From Parus major (taxonomy: Eukaryota; Chordata; Aves; Passeriformes; Paridae), in the NCBI RefSeq assembly GCF_001522545.3, contig NC_031770.1, forward strand, positions 34,535,866 through 34,599,865: a stretch of 64,000 nucleotides of DNA, written 5' to 3'. Positions 60,708-64,000 of this stretch are shown here, in pieces. Every line of letters starts with the position of its first letter. Position 1 is the stretch's first letter. The notes under the pieces were generated by a model. That model did not search any database, was not told the DNA's origin, and worked only from the letters and a program-made list of their open reading frames with translations. Made by a program: the position numbers and the translations under genes.

Positions 60708-62362
60708 TGACCTCTGTGAGATTTGCATTTTAAAGACAGGCAGATCTAGGAGATGTCTCTCTTGACTTCTAGCTTTTGGAGAGGTAACTGGCAGATCCAG
60801 CCCTGCATGGCCTGCACAGCCAGGCTGGGCCAGACCCATGCGGCCCAGCTGAGATTTTCTGCCCCCGAGGGAAGGTGAGGGGGCTGCAGAGCCCCTCACT
60901 GGGGACTCCACAGGGGCCTGTCCTGGTGGGCCGCTGGGGCCCCTTCCCAGCGGGGCCAGGCCACATCCCAGCAGAGCCCACCAGTACTTTTTCCAGCGGC
61001 ACCACTGGGCCAGGCCAGCCAGAGGCTCTATCAGCAGTGGGATTGGCCCCGAGGCCAGGAGTGGCTGGGGGCCAGGAGTGGCCACTGCTGGCCCGGTCCA
61101 GGAGAGGCCACATGGCGAGGACTGCAGGGCCAAAAAATCGGCGCTGCCAGGACAACAGCACGTGGCCATGGCTGCCTTGCTATGGCTCACAATGAACTTT
61201 GTTTGTTTAGCCACTTTTAGCCAGCCAAGCGGAGGACAGAAGGACAAAAACAGCAGCAGCAGGTTTTCTTGTTTCCAGCACTCCACATGGAGAAAAACGC
61301 TGAGTAGAGCTGGCGGCTGGCACGGCTCGCACTGTGTCGGCAGAGACTATGTGAGCAGCAGTGAGAGGCACATTGAGCAATCCCCCCAGTGCACAGCCTG
61401 AATGAGATCAACATTTCAGCACTGCAGAACTCCATAAAAACTGTTTCAATTGATAAAGCTTGAGAACAAATGAACCTACTAACACCAACTCTCTCCCAAA
61501 TCAAGAAAAGGAAAAGGTGAAGACACGTAAGGAAAACAACATAAGACACTGAGATCATTAAAGGAGAAGTCAAATTCTAGTTAGAAGGGAACTGAGGAGA
61601 TGCTGTGGTCTTGAGCTGAAGTTCTCTTTGTAAGGCTCTGGTGAAGATATATTTTGATATATCAGACTTCATTTTTTCTCTGTAATTCATGAAGCACATA
61701 TGGAGATGCAGCATTCACCCACAGCCCATGAGAAAAGGGTACTCATGCTGGAGTGTGTGCATGCTGAAAAAGCTGTAATCTAATAAGAAGCTTAAACAGA
61801 AAGAGATGAGAAAATTTGCCCCAGAGATAGAAGAAAAGCCTCTGTTCCCAGAGATAAGAGAAGACATCTTTTAGTTTTTACACTAGAACAGCCCATCCTT
61901 AAAATAGTAACCCATAAGTTGACATGGCCCATGAAAACAGCTTGGGGAAAGCTGCAAGGCATGGGAGGGACTTTCACACTGCAAACAGATTTAACTTTCT
62001 TGGGCAGCTGATTCACTGTGACACTGAAGCCATGACAGAACTGTTTCTTGTGGAGAAGTCTCCATGGCATGGCGAGAAAAAGCCCTCTCCCTACAAAAAC
62101 TGGAAAAAAACTGTTGTAGATGTGGTAGCTGGTTGAAAATCCCAGGTTTTGTCTATGCTGTTCATAGGAAAGAAAAGAGGTTGTGGGAAGGGGAGGAGAA
62201 GTTTCCTGAAAGTTTTGATTCTTATTATTCTTTTAGTTCTTTAATAAAGTTTTATTTATACCTTTTAAGTTCTGAGTCTGCTTAGCCTTCCTCCTAATTC
62301 AGATCTCACAGCAAGAAATGAGTAAATAATTCTAGTAAATACACTAGCAATTTTAGCTAACA
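60708..62362 (+). mobile_element. Probable GC-rich ERV LTR (ERVL-type?)
   Basis: The right end resembles avian ERV LTR R-U5 sequence: CTTTAATAAAGTTTTATTTA (AATAAA at 62243-62248), a TCTGAGTCTGCTTAGCC block, CTCCTAATTCAGATCTCACA and GCAAGAAATGAGTAA. A TAGCTAACA end lies at 62362. Upstream parts (CAGCCCATGAGAAAAGGGTA at about 61721; GAAAATTTGCCCCAGAGATA at about 61810) also recall LTRs common in bird genomes. The left edge near TTGACCTCTGTGAGATTTGC is a guess; CTAGG before it and CTAAA after 62362 could be decayed target duplications. At about 1.65 kb it is long for an LTR, so it may be composite. It includes the GC-rich block at 60780-61180. Confidence 0.4.
60780..61180. other. GC-rich block
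   Basis: About 400 bp markedly richer in G+C than anything else in the window, with scattered CpG. Few stop codons occur by chance here, so frames of 100-194 codons are open on both strands (for example 60702-61286, minus). The translations are low-complexity Pro/Gly/Ala-rich and match nothing known. It is probably the U3 part of the surrounding LTR candidate; a promoter or CpG-island function is possible but unsupported. Confidence 0.5.
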
Positions 62363-64000
62363 CTAAATGCACCGGAATCAGTTAAAGTCTTTGCAGATTG
62401 GGTTTTTATTTTCATGTTAGCTTAAAAAAAAAGATATTTCAATTCAAGCTGATTATTTTAATCTAGAAAATATTAGAATTATCAATTTATTCTTATTAGG
62501 CAAAAGTGAAGTGAAATAATCTTTTGACATCAACTAGTATTATATCATTGAATCAACATCTTCAGGAAAAAAAAAGGCACAGACAGAAAATTCCTATTTC
62601 ATCTTGTAGATGCCCCAAAGCCCATCCTTCCCAGACTACTTATTTTCTGAAACAGATAATTGAACAGTGCTTATAGGGAACTCATATTTATCCTGGCATG
62701 TATTTACACATTTTTAATGCCAAAAGGAGCAGACTTCAGTATGATTAAAAAACCCAGCTCAGGCTTTCCTGTGGAAGATATCTAAATAGCATGACAATGT
62801 GCAAGATCCCATTTTAGCCTGCGGGTAAAAACTGACGTAGAGATCAGCAGATGGAGTGATAAGTATGAAGAATACAACTGTATCTGGCAGGTATTATAAT
62901 CTTCAAGAACACTTGGCACATTTTATGATATCCATTGCTGTAAGCTGATGCAGATTAAGAGGTTAACAAATTTATACATGCCTCTCACTCTTATTTCCAG
63001 CATGGACCTTTCCAAACATGTCGCATGTACTCATCCTCACCGAAGATTAACTGCACAACAACTTTGAAGTGTTCAGAAGTGTTAGAGTTCTGGGAAAGCA
63101 AACCTGCGCCACAATACTTTCAACAAAGCAAAAATAGCTCAATGTTTCATAGCACAACTGTCTGATTTTTAAAATATTTGCCTGGAAATATTTTTCTTTT
63201 CTTTATTCTTTGACCTGATATTAAATATGTTACATCTATGAAACCCTAATGGAATCAGTCTATAGGATGAAAAAACTTAACTAAATCCTACAGAAGATGC
63301 TCCATTTTAATTATCTAACCTAGAATGCAGCAGCCTAAGTATTAGCCCCGTCTGCTGTAGCTCTTTCAGTGTTTTAGTTTGCATTGCACACATACTTCCA
63401 GCAGAGAATAAAGACACTGCCTTCTAAACGCTGTTTGCCATTTTCAATAATTGCACAGTTCTACAAACTTACCTCCACATTCAGGTATTATGTCCATAAA
63501 GCCATCACTTGCTGAAGATTCTAGTTAGTTGATAATGACTTCATGAAATCCACTTCCACAGAGGTATTTTTTCATAGTTACCTGGCTAGAAATTACTGAA
63601 GGGGTTTTGGAGGTAAATGAATACTTGCTTTCCTCTCATCCTTGTCCTAAGTATTTCCCTGTAATGTATTCCTATTGTCTGTGTGCTCCATAACAAGAGA
63701 TGCTGTATTCCTCAAACAATAAAGGCAATCCTTTAGGTGCTGCCGATTCAGTTATTGCCTTTACAGGTGGGTAAGTAGTTTCTGGAATTTGATTTGTTCC
63801 ACTAAATTGCTTTTATGTCTTCTAACAGCAGCACACTTAAGGATGCTTTTGCTTTCCTTCTGGTATTTAGTGGAAGCTGTACTTTTTATTAGAATCATTT
63901 GCTAAACCTGTATTTTGCCTTACTTTGCTTAGCTTTGCCTTCCCTTTAGAAATTTTTCTATTCTCTGTCTCTCCTAGCAAAGTCTAGCTTCTGACTGAGA
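62363..64000. other. No gene recognised
   Basis: AT-rich DNA with no recognised element. There is a degenerate CTTTGC/CTTAGC-type pyrimidine stretch near 63915-63945. Confidence 0.5.

Noticed and set aside
60702..61286. 194-codon minus-strand open frame, the longest in the window
   Set aside because: It lies in a GC-rich block with few chance stops, overlaps other open frames on the opposite strand, is compositionally biased and matches no known family.
1..64000. Bacterial-type systems (CRISPR, operons, toxin-antitoxin) or a novel multi-gene system
   Set aside because: The window is vertebrate DNA with LINE, SINE and ERV content. No repeat-spacer array, operon-like gene packing or unknown conserved gene cluster is present.

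Overview
The window looks like non-coding DNA from a bird, most likely a passerine. Evidence for this is chicken-repeat 1 (CR1) LINE 3' ends with the typical ATTCTATGATTCT-type tail, copies of a tRNA-Ile-headed SINE with a CR1-like tail (a passerine-type SINE), and several avian-style LTRs. I find no multi-exon protein gene that I can name. The sequence is AT-rich with scattered retroelements, and fits a gene desert or a long intron.

Layout. 1-12.9 kb: mostly unique AT-rich DNA with a SINE (677-805, minus) and a CR1 scrap (1724-1800, minus). 12.9-13.5 kb: an LTR-like stretch with a degenerate 38-43 bp repeat. 15.0-15.6 kb: a 5'-truncated CR1 (plus). 17.2 kb: a second SINE copy (plus). 20.0 kb: a CR1 tail (minus). 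24.4-24.6 kb: a pentamer/heptamer purine satellite with 146 uninterrupted purines. 26.9-28.1 kb: a CR1 (plus) split by a probable solo LTR of about 690 bp. 28.1-36.1 kb: nothing recognised except low-complexity tracts.

36.1-46.3 kb is the main feature. It is a complete but dead gammaretrovirus-like endogenous retrovirus (class I ERV), 36171-45651, with two LTRs, a 4-bp target-site duplication (TTGG), a decayed tRNA-Pro-like primer binding site, gag, pro, pol and env remnants, and a polypurine tract. It sits inside an older solo LTR with TGTAAC...GTTACA ends (36113-36170 plus 45652-46259). Stops, frameshifts and lost catalytic residues break every gene. A single stop codon at the gag/pro junction is still in the position and context used for gammaretroviral stop suppression.

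46.3-64 kb holds a candidate spliced segment on the minus strand (48.25-48.62 kb) that could encode a membrane anchor and short tail, an ancient L2-like reverse transcriptase fossil (51.64-52.16 kb, minus), microsatellites, and a GC-rich probable LTR (about 60.7-62.36 kb). I did not find an undescribed biological system. The observations most worth checking are the nested ERV, the L2-like fossil, the spliced membrane-anchor candidate and the long purine tract.
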